Below, piece after piece: positions 43,820 to 57,067 of a DNA stretch of 64,000 nt. The stretch's first letter is position 1; each line of letters starts with the position of its first letter. Made by a program: the position numbers and the translations under genes. The DNA lies in contig NC_057801.1 in the NCBI RefSeq assembly GCF_018294505.1, positions 432,734,741 to 432,798,740 on the forward strand, read 5' to 3'. Origin of the DNA: Triticum aestivum (lineage: Eukaryota; Streptophyta; Magnoliopsida; Poales; Poaceae). Under the pieces are notes generated by a model. The model was not told the origin of the DNA. It was given only the letters and a program-made list of their open reading frames with translations, and ran no database searches.

Positions 43820-46506
43820 TGTAACATCATAAATTTTCAATTTGGAATGTTATACATTAGATCATCATTACATATTATATTTTATTGCATTTTGGCTCGA
43901 TCCTAGAAATTCTACGCAACTCAAGGACCCACGGAGAGAGTTGGGAATTTCGTTCTTTTCTTATTTGAGTTTTTCTCAAATTTAGAAAAGGGATCATTTG
44001 ATTTTTATTATTTTATCTTCAAATATTTCGTATATAAAAATAAAAGAGAGGGAATAAAATGACTTTCCCAAAATAAAGAAATATTGATGATTTAATAATA
44101 AAATCCAATAAGATTTTATTTCGGAGTTTTATCGCTATTTTATTTGAATTAGGAAAATGTGCGTTTTTCAAAATTGCATTTTAGGCCCAAATAAATGTTC
44201 ATCTTGTCCGACTTATTTTTAGAAGACGGGGAAAATTTATTTCGGGATTTTTGGAGTCCGTTTAGTATTTCTTTTCTTTCTTTTTCTGCACATCCGAATT
44301 ATTTAAAAAAACGAACCGACTCGGGCCGCCGTGGGCCACCCGGACTCGTCCGCCGCCCGGCCTTTATAAGCCGCCCACCCTGCTGCCAGCCCACCCCAGC
44401 CCGCCTCACCCCGCCAAACCCTAACCCTAGCCGCGCCGCACCGCCGCCGCAGCCCGCACCCTGCCGCCGCCACCCCGCGCCGGAGCCGCCGGAGCCACCC
44501 ACCGCCGCCGACCCCGCCGCCATCTGCCGCCGCCGCCCACCGCCGCCGACTCGTCGGAGCCTTCCACCCCTCACCGGAGCCCCGCCGCCGCCGGAGGTAG
44601 CACCCGCGCCGCCATCGGTTTTCTTCGGAAAACCGTTGGTTTTCTTAGGAAACCGCAGTTTTTTTTAAAATAGATCGGTTTACTTTTTTTTTCCGGTTTA
44701 TTTATTTTGCGGACATTCGTCAGTACGTTCGCTTTAACGAACAGTTTTCGTCATTTAGCCGCAGACAGCGAACGTTCGTTCGTTAGCCTGTTTGTCCGTT
44801 TATCTTTTTCTCGGATTTACCGCGATTATTTTTTATCGTGATCTCTGATCTGATTTTCATTCTAGTATAACTTTTTGCTCGTTTATCGAAATCAGGCGAT
44901 TCAAGCGCCTAGAGTTTCGCCTCAAAACCCTCTTTCAGTTTAACCAACTCAAACAAGTTTTTGCTACTGTAAAATTTGACTTAGGTCCAGATTAGTAAAC
45001 AAAGCTTGTTTCTTTCGCCGTTTGATTTTCGTTGCTTCGTTTGATTTTATTCTTTTTGCAAACCGGAGTTCTTAAGTTGAACTTTCTGATTAGATCTTTT
45101 ATTTGAGTTTAGCTGTGCATTAGATGAGTGCTTATTGTATGCTTGTTTGTTTGCATAAAGTACCCGGAGTGCGCCGCTTGCTACTACGAGTCTCTAGGTT
45201 TCACGGATCATCAGCAAGGCAAGTAACAATTTGATCATACCTCTTTACTACCCAGTTTTATTGCATTAGATCAATCCTCAAATAATTGCATGTTTAGGAT
45301 CTGATTAATATGTGGGTTTTGGGAAGTAGATGAGGTAGAACCTATTACCTGTTTATTATCAAACCTTTGGGAGTTACTTCTACGTTTGCTTATATCGCAA
45401 TGCTATGCTAGTAGACGTGGATTGGGTGAGTGTATCCATGACCGATGTGAGATTGTTAATTAATGGTTTACTTAAGGTGGCAACTTTAATACACATCTAG
45501 GTGCATTGAGGCACCTGGGGAACCCAGTGTTTCCTGTATTTTTGGAAATCCCAGGGTACCGTGTGATTCTCCTACGGACCGCCACCTAGGCTCAAAGGGA
45601 TCATGAGATTATTCATGCTATAAACTTCTGTTTGCAGCCGCAAGCTACTATGGGTTCCAGCATAGTTCATTAAGTTGTGTGAACTCTTACAGTGGTAGAC
45701 TAGCAGATGTAGGGGAAAGTAGGTGTAACTGTCTACCCATTGTAAGGTGCAAACACTTCTGAAAGACTATGTCTCGGTCATCCATTTCTCAAAGACCGTG
45801 TAGTGCGAGAATTCCAACGCAGGAGATCGAGTCTTGCGGGGAAAAGTGTGCAAACCTCTGCAGAGTGTATAAACTAATCATGGTTAGCCGTGTCCCCGGT
45901 TATGGACGTTTTGAGTATATAGTACCTGGATTATCATGTTAATCTCATCATGTTACTTTAATTTAATTGTTGGGTTTTAATGATGATGCTTAAATGGGAT
46001 TGAGTTGGGTGAACCTTCTCAATGTTTAACAACCACCATGATAGTTAAATAAAATTCATTCCTTTGTTGTAGGGAAAAATTGGCTTTATGCAAAACTGTA
46101 ACCATAGAGCTTTCCACCAGCCATATAGCATGTAGTATAGCATTATTCTATTCATTACTCTCTATGTGTTACATTGCCAGTATATTCCATATACTGACCC
46201 GTTTTCGGGCTGCAACGTTCATGTTGCAGACTTTTCAGACAAAGAGTAAGGTGCCTTAGGTCTTGATCTTATACTCAGTGATGCCGTTGGAGTTGATGGA
46301 CTCGCTTATCTTCCAAGCCTTCCGATGTTATCATTACTAGATGGCCTGAAGCCATATTTATTGTAATAAGTTCTCTTTTGAGACATTCGATGTAATAAGT
46401 GTGTGATTGCTACTCTGTTATAAATCCTTCAAGTACTGTGCGTGTCAGCATTACAGGGATGGCACTGATGCACAGAGATCAGACTGTTTGAGGTCTGGTC
46501 GCTACA
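43820..46506 (+). repeat. 3' LTR of the chromovirus
   Basis: 2687 bp, TGTAACATC...CGCTACA. It is closely similar to 35703-38357, with scattered substitutions and small indels (including GC-rich tract differences near 44440-44600). Confidence 0.93.
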
Positions 46507-47866
46507 ACATTGTTTTTAAATGAAGGCCAAACTCGTAACTCAAATATTCTCCTCTATGATCAGATTGTAGAAACTTTTATTTTCTTGTTACGATGATTCT
46601 CCACTTCACTCTGAAATTCTTTGAACTTTTCAAATGTTTCAGACTTGTGCTTCAATAAGTAGATATACTCATATCTGCTCAAATCATCTGTGAAGGTCAG
46701 AAAATAACAATACCCGCCACGAGCATCAACACTCATTAGACCGCAAAATCCATATTTATGGAGTTTCTTCATGCGCTTTACACCGATATGACCCAAACGG
46801 CAGTGCCACGAATAAGTTGCACTATCATTATTAACTTTGCATCTTTTGGCATCAATATTATGAATATGTTTATCACTACGATCGAGATCCAACAAACTAT
46901 TTTCACTGGGTGTAGGACCATCGAAGGTTTTATTCATGTAAACAGAACAACAATTATTCTCTGACTTTTAATGAATAACCATATTGCAATAAACATAATC
47001 AAATCATATTCGTGCTCAACGCAAACGCCAAATAACATTTATTTAGGTTTAACACTAATCCCGAAAGTATAGGGAGTGTGTGATGATGATCATATCAATC
47101 TTGGAACTACTTCCAACACACATCGTCACTTCACCCTCAACTAGTCTCTGTTTATTCTGTAACTCCTGTTTCGAGTTACTAATTTTTAGCAACCGAACAA
47201 GTATCAAATACTCAGGGGCTACTATAAACACTAGTATGGTACACATCAATAACATGTATATCAAATATACCCTTGTTCACTTTGCCATCCTACTTATTCA
47301 CCAAATATTCAGGGCATTTCCGCTTCCAGTGACCATTTCCTTTGGAGTGTAAGCACTCAGTTTCAGGCTTTGGTCCAGCTTTGGGCTTCTTCGCAAGACT
47401 GGCAACTTGCTTGTCATTCTACTTGAAGCTCCCTTTCTTTCCCTTTGCCCTTTTCTTGAAACTAGTGGTTTTGTCAATCAACACTTGATGCTCTTTTCTT
47501 GATTTCTACCTTCGTCGATTTCAACATCATGAAGAGATCGGGAATAATTTTCGTCATCCCTTGCATACTATAGTTCATCACGAAGTTCTAGTAACCTGGT
47601 GATGGTGACTAGAGAACTCTGTCAATCACTATTTTGTCTAGAATATTAACTCCCACTTGATTCAAGCGATTGTAGTACCCAGACAATCTGAGCACATGCT
47701 CACTAGTTGAGCAATTCTCCTCCATCTTTTAGCTATAGAACTTGTTGGAGACTTCATATCTCTCAACTCGGGTATTTGCTTGAAATATTAACTTCAACTC
47801 CTGGAACATCTCATATGGTCCATGACGTTCAAAACGTCTTTGAAGTCTCGATTCTAAGCCGTAAAG
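46507..47866 (-). pseudogene. Angela-type Copia integrase head, protease and gag remnant
   Basis: This part continues the Copia coding sequence beyond the Gypsy insertion. On the minus strand, 46937-46560 has the GAG-preintegrase and integrase region: SWHCRLGHIGVKRMKKLHKYG, then directly GLMSVDARGGYCYFLTFTDDLSRYEY. The zinc-finger CxxC part that normally lies between these is missing, pointing to an internal deletion. Protease and gag-side remnants with a zinc knuckle-like segment follow to about 47400, then gag to 47866, where a second element is inserted. Stops and frameshifts are frequent. Confidence 0.75.
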
Positions 47867-49541
47867 TGATGTCTACTACACAAACTTCTTCTTGTAGACG
47901 TTGTTGGGCCTGCAAGTGCACAGGTTTGTAGGACAGTAGCAAATTTCCCTCAAGTGGATGACCTAAGGTTTATCAATCCATAGGAGGCATAGGATGAAGA
48001 TGGTCTCTCTCAAACAACCTTGTAACCAAATAACAAAGAGTCTCTTGTGTCCCCAACACACCCAATACAATGGTAAATTGTATAGGTGCACTAGTTCGAC
48101 GAAGAGATAGTGATACAAGTGCAAAATGGATAGTAGATATAGGTTTTTGTAATCTAAAAATATAAAAACAGCAAGGTAACTAATGATAAAAGTGAGCTTA
48201 AACGGTATTGCAATGGTAGGAAACAAGTCCTAAGGTTCATACTTTCACTAGTGCAAGTTCTCTCAACAATAATAACATAGATAGATCATATAGCAATCCC
48301 TCAACATGCAACAAAGAGTCACTCCAAAGATACTAATAGCGGAGAACAAACGAAGAGATTATGGTAGGGTACGAAACCACCTCAAAGTTATCCTTTCTGT
48401 TCTATCTATTCAAGAGTTCGTAGTAAAATAATATGAAGCTATTCTTTATGCTCAATCTATCATAGAGTTCATACTAGAATAACACCTTAAGACACAAATC
48501 AACCAAAACCCTAATGTCACCTAGATACTCTATTGTCACCTCAAGTATCCGTGGGCATGATTATATGATATGCATCACACAATCTCAGATTCATCTATTC
48601 AACCAACACAAAGTACTTCAAAGAGTGCCCCAAAATTTCTACCGGAGAGTCAAGACGAAAACATGTGCCAACCCCTATGCATAGATTCCCAAGGTCACGG
48701 AACCCGCAAGTTGATCACCAAAACATACATCAAGTGAATCACGTGAATATCTTATTGTCACCACAGATAAGCATGACAAGACATACATCAAGTGTTCTCA
48801 AATCCTTAAAGACTCAATCCGATAAGATAACTTCAAAGAGAAAACTCAATCCATTACAAGAGAGTAGAGGGGGGAGAAACATCATAAGATCCAACTATAA
48901 TAGCAAAGCTCGCGATACATCAAGATCGTGCCATAGAGAGAACACGAGAGAGAACATGAGAGAGAGAGAGATCAAACACATAGCTACTGGTACATACCCT
49001 CAGCCCCGAGGGTGAACTACTCCCTCCTCGTCATGGATAGCGCTGGGATGATGAAGATGGCCAGCAGTGAGGGATCTCCCCCTCCGGTAGGGTGCCAGAA
49101 CGGGCTCCTGAGAGGTTTTTGGTGGCTACAGAGGCTTGCGGCGGTGGAACTCCCGATCTATCTTGATATTCGATGTTTTTAGGGTACGTAGGCTTATATA
49201 GGCGAAAGAATTCGGCCGGGGGAGCCTCGAGGGGCCCACGAGAGGGTAGGGTGCGCCCCCCCTATCTCGTGGCCTCCTTGAGGATCTTCTGACGTGACCT
49301 CCAAGTCTCCCGGATCATATTCTTCCCAAAAATCACGCTACCGAAGTTTCATTCCGTTTGATATTCCTTTTCTTCGAAATATTGAAACAGGCAATAAAAC
49401 AACAATATGGGTTGGGCCTCGGGTTAATAGGTTAGTTCCAAAAGTAATATAAAAGTGTATAATAAAACCCATAATCATTCAAAACAAATAATAAAATAGC
49501 ATGAATGCTTCATAAATTATAGATATGTTGGAGACGTATCA
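47867..49541 (-). repeat. 3' LTR of the non-autonomous element
   Basis: 1675 bp, TGATACGTCTCC...GTAGACATCA. Compared with the 5' LTR it lacks a GGACTCCGTTT block near 49350 and a GC stretch near 49250, but has about 30 bp near 48675-48705 that the 5' LTR lacks. Confidence 0.93.
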
Positions 49542-49555
49542 GCATCCCCAAGCTT
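49542..49555 (-). other. Polypurine tract of the non-autonomous element
   Basis: AAGCTTGGGGATGC on the element strand, directly before the LTR start TGATACG. Confidence 0.8.
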
Positions 49556-52552
49556 AATTCCTACTCATCCTCGAGTAGGTAAATGATAAAAAAAGAATTT
49601 ATGAAGTGTGAATGCTAGAAGGTGCACAAGTTTGATCAATGATAATTTCAATCACCTTTTCTAGCATGATTATATGTCATAACAGTAGTTCATCTCATAA
49701 AACTTCTCAACATCAAGTAACAAGCAATTCACATGTTAAAGCATAGACCATAAACTTTCTTGAAAACTAGCAAACTTCATTCTTAGTCATCAAACAATTG
49801 CAATTCATCTTATTTTTAGGAATAGCAAACTCCACATACTCAACTATCATATAGTCTTCTACAATTGCTAACACTCACGCAATACTAATGCTTATGGAGT
49901 TTCAATCAGACACTGAGAAAGATAGGGTCTTATAGTGTTGCCTCCCAACGTATTCACCTTTGGGTGATGTCAACAATAATAGTTCATGCTAACTTACATC
50001 CAATTGGATATATATATCAGGATCACCCCAACACAAAGTGCTTGCCAAAGGATAAAATGAAAAAGGGAAAGGTGAAGATCACCTTGACTCTTGCATAAAA
50101 TAAAGACATAAGGTAAATGATAGGCCCTTCGCAGAGGGAAGCAGAGGTTGTCATGTGCTTTTAGGGTTGGATACACAAAATCTTAATGCGAAAGAACGTC
50201 ACTTTATATTGCCACTTGTATATGGACCTTTATTATGCAGTCAGTCGCTTTATTGCTTCCATAACAAGATCGTACAAAGCTTATTTTCTCCCCACTAATA
50301 AGTCATGCATATTTAGAGAGAAATTTTTATTGCTTGCACCGATGACAACTTACTTGAAGGATCTTACTCAATCCATAGGTAGGTATGGTGGACTCTCATG
50401 GCAAAAACTGGGTTTAAGGATATTTGGAAGCACAAGTAGTATCTCTACTTGGTGCAAGGAATTTTGGCTAGCATGAGGGGGAAAGGCAAGCTCAACATGT
50501 TTGAATGATCCATGACAATATACTTTAACTGAGATGCAAGAAAACATAACCCATTACGTTGTCTTCCTTGTCCAACATCAACTCTTTAGCATGTCATACT
50601 TATTGAGTGCTCGCAATTATAAAAGATGTCTAAGATAGTATATTTATATGTAAAATCTCTCTTCCTTCAATATTCTTTCATGAATTGTTCAAATGACCAA
50701 TACAATGGTTGCTAACCTTCAATAAACCTCTACTTCTTAGACGTGAAGTCATTACTCCCCATGGGATAAGCAAATGATACATATACAGTTTCAGATTTAT
50801 GACATTCAACTCATTCAACCATTTACTCATAGGATATAAGTGAAACGCACGAGTAAATGACAAACTACTCCAAAAAGATATAAGTGAAGATCAATGAGTA
50901 GCTAAATAATTATGTAACTACGTGAAGACTCTCTCTCATTAAAGAATTTCCGATCTTGGTATTTTATTCAAACGGCAAGAAAAGCAAAACAAAATGACAT
51001 TTCAAGGATAGCACAACTCATGTGAAGAAGCAAAAACTTAGGCTCAACCGATACTAACCGATAGTTGTTGAAGAAGAAAGGTGGGATGCCTAACGGGGCA
51101 TCCCCAAGCTTAGATGCTTGAGACTTCTTGAAATATTATCTTGGGGTGCCTTGGGCATCCCCAAGCTTGAACTTTTGGGTCTCCTTAATTCCTCTCATAT
51201 CATGGTTTCTCTTTTTATCAAAAGCTTCATCCACAACAAACTCAACAAGAACTCATGAGATAAGTTAGTATAAACCAATGCAAAACCTTATCATTTTCTA
51301 CTGTAACAAATCACTAAAATTATTATTCAACATTGCATACTAAATGCCTCTGCATATTTAACACTCCTATCCTCAAATAGAATCATTAAACAAGCAAACA
51401 TATGCAAACAATGCAACCATAACAGCAATCTGCCAAAACAGTACAGTCTATAAAGAATGCAAGAGTATAATTACTTCCCTAACTCCAAAAATTATGAGAG
51501 AAAATTCCCACTGTAATAAATTTATCAGATCTTAATATGCAAAAAGATTCAACATTATATCATTCTCTGACTTTTCTAGGGAATTTTTGCAACAGCGGTA
51601 AACTTTCTATTTTCAAACAGCAACATGTATACTTGCAAAATAAGCGGTAAAGGCTATCCTTGACATTTTTATTGAAACTATAGATGCAAAACATTATTCT
51701 AACTAACATGAAGCAAATAATAACAGAAAAAATGATTCTCCAAGCAAAACATATATCATGTGGTGAATAAAAATATAGCTACAAGTAAAGTTACCGATGA
51801 ACGAAGACGAAAGAGGGGATGCCTTCCGGGGCATCCCCAAGCTTAGGCTCTTGGTTATCCTTGAATATTACCTTGGGGTTCCTTGGGCATCCCCAAGCTT
51901 AGGCACTTGCCACTTCTTATTCCATAGTCCATCGAATCTTTACCCAAAACTTGAAAACTTCAACCACACAAAACTCAAAACAAAACTCGTAAGCTCCGTT
52001 AGTATAAGAAAATAAAAACCACCACTTAGGTACTGTAATGAACTCATTCTTTATTAATGTTGGTGTAATATCTAATGTATTCTAACTTCTCTATGGTTCA
52101 TACCCTCTGATACTACTCATAGATTCATCAAAATAAGCAAACAACAGAATGAAAACAGAATCTGTCAAAAACAGAACAATCTGTAGTAATATGTATCAAA
52201 CCTATACTTATGCAACTCAAACAATACTGAAATAAATTGATGGACCTGATTAATTTGTCTATTAATCATCTTCAAAAAGAATCAACCTAAAAGCGCTCTC
52301 CATTAAAAAATTACAGCTAATCTCGTGAGCGCAAAAGTTTCAGTTTTTTACAGCAAGATCACATAAACTTCATCCAAGTCTTCCCAAAGGTTCTACTTGG
52401 CACTTTATTGAAACAAAAGTTATAAAACATGATTACTACAGTAGCATAATCATGTGGACACACAAAAAGAGTAAGGATAAATATTGGGTTGTCTCCCAAC
52501 AAGCACTTTTCTTTAATGCCTTTCTAGCTAGGCATGATGATGGCAATGATGC
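49556..52552. other. Non-coding internal region of the non-autonomous element
   Basis: About 3 kb of AT-rich sequence with no domain. Two segments are repeated: GGGGCATCCCCAAGCTTAG (51100-51120 and 51825-51845) and CTTGGGCATCCCCAAGCTT (51151-51170 and 51882-51900). They carry the same core as the polypurine tract, so the tract sequence is duplicated internally. Retroelements of this group commonly have such repeats. Confidence 0.6.
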
Positions 52553-54459
52553 TCACATAAAAGATAAAAATTGAAACATAACGGGAGAATCATAAAGCAT
52601 ATGACTAGCACATTTAAGCCTAAGCCACTTCCTATGCATAGGGATTTTGTGAGAAAACAACTTATAGGAACAATAATCAACTAGTATAGGAAGACAAAAC
52701 AAGCATAGCTTCAAAACTTTAAGCACATAGAGAGGAAACTTGATATTATTGCAATTCCTACAAGCATATGTTCCTCCCTCATAATAATTTTCAGTAGCAT
52801 CATGAATGAATTCAACAATATAACCAGCACCTAGAGCATTCTTTTCATGATCTACAAGCATAGAATTTTTACTACTCTCCACATAAGCAAAATTCTTCTT
52901 ATTCGAAATAGTGGGAGCAAACTCAACAAAATAATTATCATGTGAGGCATAATCAAATTGAATGCTAAAATCATGATGACAAGTTTCATGGTTATCATTA
53001 TTCCTAATAGCATACAAGTCATCACAATAATCATCATAGATAGCAACTTTGTTCGCATAATCAATTGGAACCTCTTCCGAAATAGTGGAATCATCACTAA
53101 ATAAAGTTGACACTCTTCCAAATCCACTTCCATAATATTCAACATCCTCCAAAATAGTGGGATCATTACTTCCTAAAGTTGACACTCTTCCAAACCCACT
53201 TTCATCAATATAATCATCATAAATAGGAGGCATGCTTTCATCATAATAAACTAGCGGTTTGACCCACGCATTTGCGCGGCTAGATTTTCTATATGTTATA
53301 TTTGTATTAAGATTTTGTAATATAATTCACCGCTCTATCAACCGTTTGAAATATATTACACTTCATGTCTCAGCGGTTGGCGACCGATTGTGTAAAATCA
53401 TGGTTCATAATGGCCCCTAGCTTTCCCTCTTCTACTCTCCGTCAATCTGTGTTAATTTTCCTGTAAATTCATTCATCGGTATCTTAAATATAAATTTAGT
53501 GTCTCCTTATATATACATCTTCTGGATAATACTATTATAGTTGTGTTTTATTTGGTACAATGACATGCCTCTAAATATCTATGTTGCATCACGATGGATA
53601 TATGGTCATGCAGAATCAATAATATTGCCTCAAATCGCGAGAAATAAAAATCGTTGTCTTACTCCCAGTCACAAGCTTTTCGTTAGGCATTTTTTTCCCT
53701 CATACAATTCCATTACAAAATTTAGTTTTTTTTCAAGATTACTCCTAGACCCCCACACCCTATTAGAAGAACAATTCCCTCAAATAACATAATAATCTTA
53801 TAAAAATAATACACTGGGTCAAAATAAATAATGAGGATCATCACCATAGCCGTTCATGATTCTTTCTAATAGTGACTAATTTGTTTTTCAATAGCTTACA
53901 TTTTTTTATGATAAATAAAATGAATTGCCGCATATTTTATCCAATTTATTGCTATGTTTCAAAAACATTCTCTCCCTCAGCCCCTCTAATCGAAGTTTGT
54001 TCTGTTTTGTTTGTGCTCGTGTTTTTTCATATTTAGTTGATCGTCTACAATAGTTTATGTACCTACGTAATTACGCTCCTAGTCCTAGGTGATATACTTG
54101 TTATTTCATTTTCGAAAAAAACTATTATTTTCGTACTCCTAAGTTCACAACTCCATACTTCAAAAAAAACATACACTACTCCACTCCATGCCCCTAATAA
54201 ATCAGCCCATTATAAAATTTAGTAGTACTAAACAGACACACGCTCTCAAAAAATAGACACACAATTTTTTAGCCATAGATGCAAGTTGCAAGAAAAAAGT
54301 TACTGTACAATATTTCCTTTTTGCTTTCACCCACGCCTCCCAGGTCACAATAGGCCCATTGGTCAACTTTCTTCCCATCTCTAGAAGTCTCCATATCTCT
54401 TCTGTGAGAAAATAAATAGATCCCCTTTCTCTGCTCTATCGTTATAGCCCCTCAAGCTG

Positions 54460-54790
54460 GCTGTACCAAATCGAATGGCATGCTCCTGGATCATCAAAGC
54501 TACGAAGGAGATGCTCTTGGAGGTCAAGTCTGGCGGAAACGGAGATGTGTGTTGGAGCCGTAGATCTTGCGTCGCCTACCAACAAGGCCGCATCTCATTA
54601 TTTCTGCTTTGTAGAGGCAGATCAGTCGCCGGGTAGGCCACCGGAGATTATGAGAGGTACTGCTTGCTGCTAGGTTCTCCGAGAGTGTTCTGCTTCCTGT
54701 TCGTGGCTCTGGGACAGAGAGCCGTGTCGTTGGGTTGAACGACCGTCTTCTCCGTAGCATTCCACGTCTGAGGCGGAGCAGTAAGGACAT
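54460..54790. other. GC-richer block in the Helitron, possible captured fragment
   Basis: A 330-bp block with raised GC and short open frames on both strands (plus: MACSWIIKATKEMLLEVKSG; minus: 88 codons from 54790). No homologue is recognised. Helitrons often pick up exon pieces, and this stands out from its AT-rich surroundings, so capture is possible but unproved. Confidence 0.3.
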
Positions 54791-56917
54791 GTATGAATCT
54801 CTCCCTACTCTACCGTTATTCTCTTAATTCTTCTCTTGCTTGGCACAATATATGTACTTTGTAAGTGGATTTACTTTGTTGATTTGTTAAATAAATTTAG
54901 AGGGAAGGTTGATTTACCTATTCTGTTAAATTATAATTTGGGAGATGACCTCATACTTTTTTTGTTCATCTAACGGTCATTAATAGGATATACATTATAG
55001 GCTTTACATTACTTTTTAGTTTACATTCTACCCAACCTTGATTATGGCCTCTCCAACATATTTGTAGCCAGTATATGGAGCTTCATACAACAAAGCGTAT
55101 GTCCATTATATCCATCTACTATGTATAACCCTGATGCTGTTTTTTATATAGTGATTGGTCTCTTTTCATTTAAAGAGTCTGTAGGCAAAGGCGGGTTTTG
55201 GGCTTCCTCACTGCTGGTGCCATCGCCTTTCACCCATTAATTTGCTACAACTTTGTATCATTTCTAATTCGTCGAGAGTGGCTTATTCTTGACATGTAAG
55301 TTTTCCCATTGTAGGTGGTTTAATGGTATTTTTTTGTTGCTAACATATATTAGCAAGTTATATTACCTATATGTGTATTTAGGACAAAGCAAGAAGGATT
55401 AAACGTATTAACTGAAATTTGGTTCATATATCTTAATCGACATGCAATGGATTTTTTGTCTATGCTATAGGCGATGCCTGCAATATTGCAGTTTTTCCTC
55501 ACAATCATGGCTTTCTTGAACGAAACAAGCCATAGGCTAGAATAGTTGTTACCAAGAATATAAAATTCACCAAAAGTGCATGTCCGAATGTATTTAAAAT
55601 AATTATAATGTAATATGTTTTTGATAGTGCTAATATTTGACCTTTGTTATCTGGTAAGTGTCCTCCTTATATTGATGGATGTCAAGTATTCTTACTATTA
55701 TCTTAGTATAAATATAAATAGTTTGCCTAACTTTCAACATAATTATTGTATAATTTTTGTGCTTCCCTCCCAATGAGCTCTGCAATTTTGAGACCGATAT
55801 ATTAAGATTTTTTTCGGTCTCCTCGTAAAATCAAGTGCAGCTTATAGTAGTTGTACCGTAATTAATTTGGCATCTTTTCATTGCAAAGTAAACATAATCG
55901 GGAAGTTACTGTTCAAATTAGCAGAATATATGCTTACCGAGGTGTTACAATTTCTGTATATATACCACAACTCTTGTCAATTTCCTTTGTACCTGCTTTC
56001 TGAGATCACCACATGACATATACCACCATCTTCTTGTAACCGATATATTGTAGGTAGCTCAAAGTTAGCAACCCTAAAAAAACAATCTCAAAACTCAAAG
56101 TTAGCAATCTAAAAAAGTTGAGAGACGTAAATAAATCAAATATGGTCCATTCTAGCTGATATGACTCCATTATCACTGCAGGTTTTGGAGTCTTGTTTTC
56201 CTTGGAAGTGGTCATATCATATCTTAGAAGTCTGATATAGTACCTGATTTGCCTAATTTTTGTGCCTCATTCTAGTAATTTCTTGTAATGTTCTTGTTTT
56301 GTAAAACATTTTTTCTTCTAGTGTTCCTTTCATAGTTCTATGTATCTTGATCATTTTTATTAAGTTTCTTCTCCACACATATGGAGTTAGTCAAGTATAG
56401 TAATATTGGTTAACAAACAGAGTCACTATTCATTAGTTGATAACTAATAACTGATAAAAGATACTGTTCCATACCTGCCAAGAAGTTCCTGGGCTTCGAT
56501 TATATCTAGACCTATATAATTCTTGTGGAATTGGTAATCAATGGTAAATGTCTTAGGTATTTTCCCTGCAAATAACAAAATATCTTGTAACATTACTGGA
56601 TTGAACTTTTGCACCATCAAAGTCACAATAGGGACAGTCTAGCGCGGATTAAACCCTCACTCAAAAAATAAGGAAACTTTGTCCATAACGTAACTCCTAT
56701 TTTTATCACCCCTAAAGAGTTCTTTTTTTATTATTTATTCCACATGCTTCATTTGGATGATTAATCTCACAATAAATTTGGAGATTAATTGCTTCACAGT
56801 TAGAAAGATTAAATAGATAAGAGTCTTATTTCAAACTACAGAGTATAGAGTATAGACATACCCAAGCATTGTTTATTTTATCTACCCGTTATTGTACTTA
56901 ATCCATACCAATGATTA

Positions 56918-57067
56918 AAAAAGGAAAAACCCAGTACATAGAAGCTCCCACACAAGGTGGGGTCTGGGGAGGGATTATAGGAACCTAGTCTTACCCCTGC
57001 AAAGTGCAATGCAGAGAGGCTGGTTCGAACCCAGGACCTCTTGGCACAAGTGGGGAGGACTTCACCA
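56918..57067 (-). mobile_element. Au-like SINE within the Helitron, TSD ACCAATGATTA
   Basis: A 150-bp retroposon on the minus strand, flanked by the 11-bp repeat ACCAATGATTA (56907-56917 and 57068-57078). It has a perfect box B, GGTTCGAACC (57030-57039), and ends in a T-rich tail (TACTGGGTTTTTCCTTTTTT). The 3' part (GGGAGCTTCTATGTACTGGG) matches my memory of the Au SINE of Triticeae. It is transcribed by RNA polymerase III and moved by LINE machinery. It is the innermost element of the nest. Confidence 0.8.

Larger units (their letters stand above)
35703..46506 (+). mobile_element. Ty3/Gypsy chromovirus (Tekay/Del-like) with 2.65-kb LTRs, nested in Copia integrase
   Basis: A complete 10.8-kb element with LTRs 35703-38357 (2655 bp) and 43820-46506 (2687 bp). 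It has a primer site TGGTATCAGAGC (38361-38372, initiator tRNA-Met) and a polypurine tract (43806-43819). It sits in the integrase region of the Angela-type Copia. Target repeats ACATC (35698-35702) and ACATT (46507-46511) differ by one base. The 5' LTR starts TATAACATC where the 3' LTR has TGTAACATC, a single change in the terminal TG. Order: extra ORF, gag, protease, RT, RNase H, integrase, chromodomain. All coding blocks are present but carry several in-frame stops and a frameshift. Confidence 0.93.
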
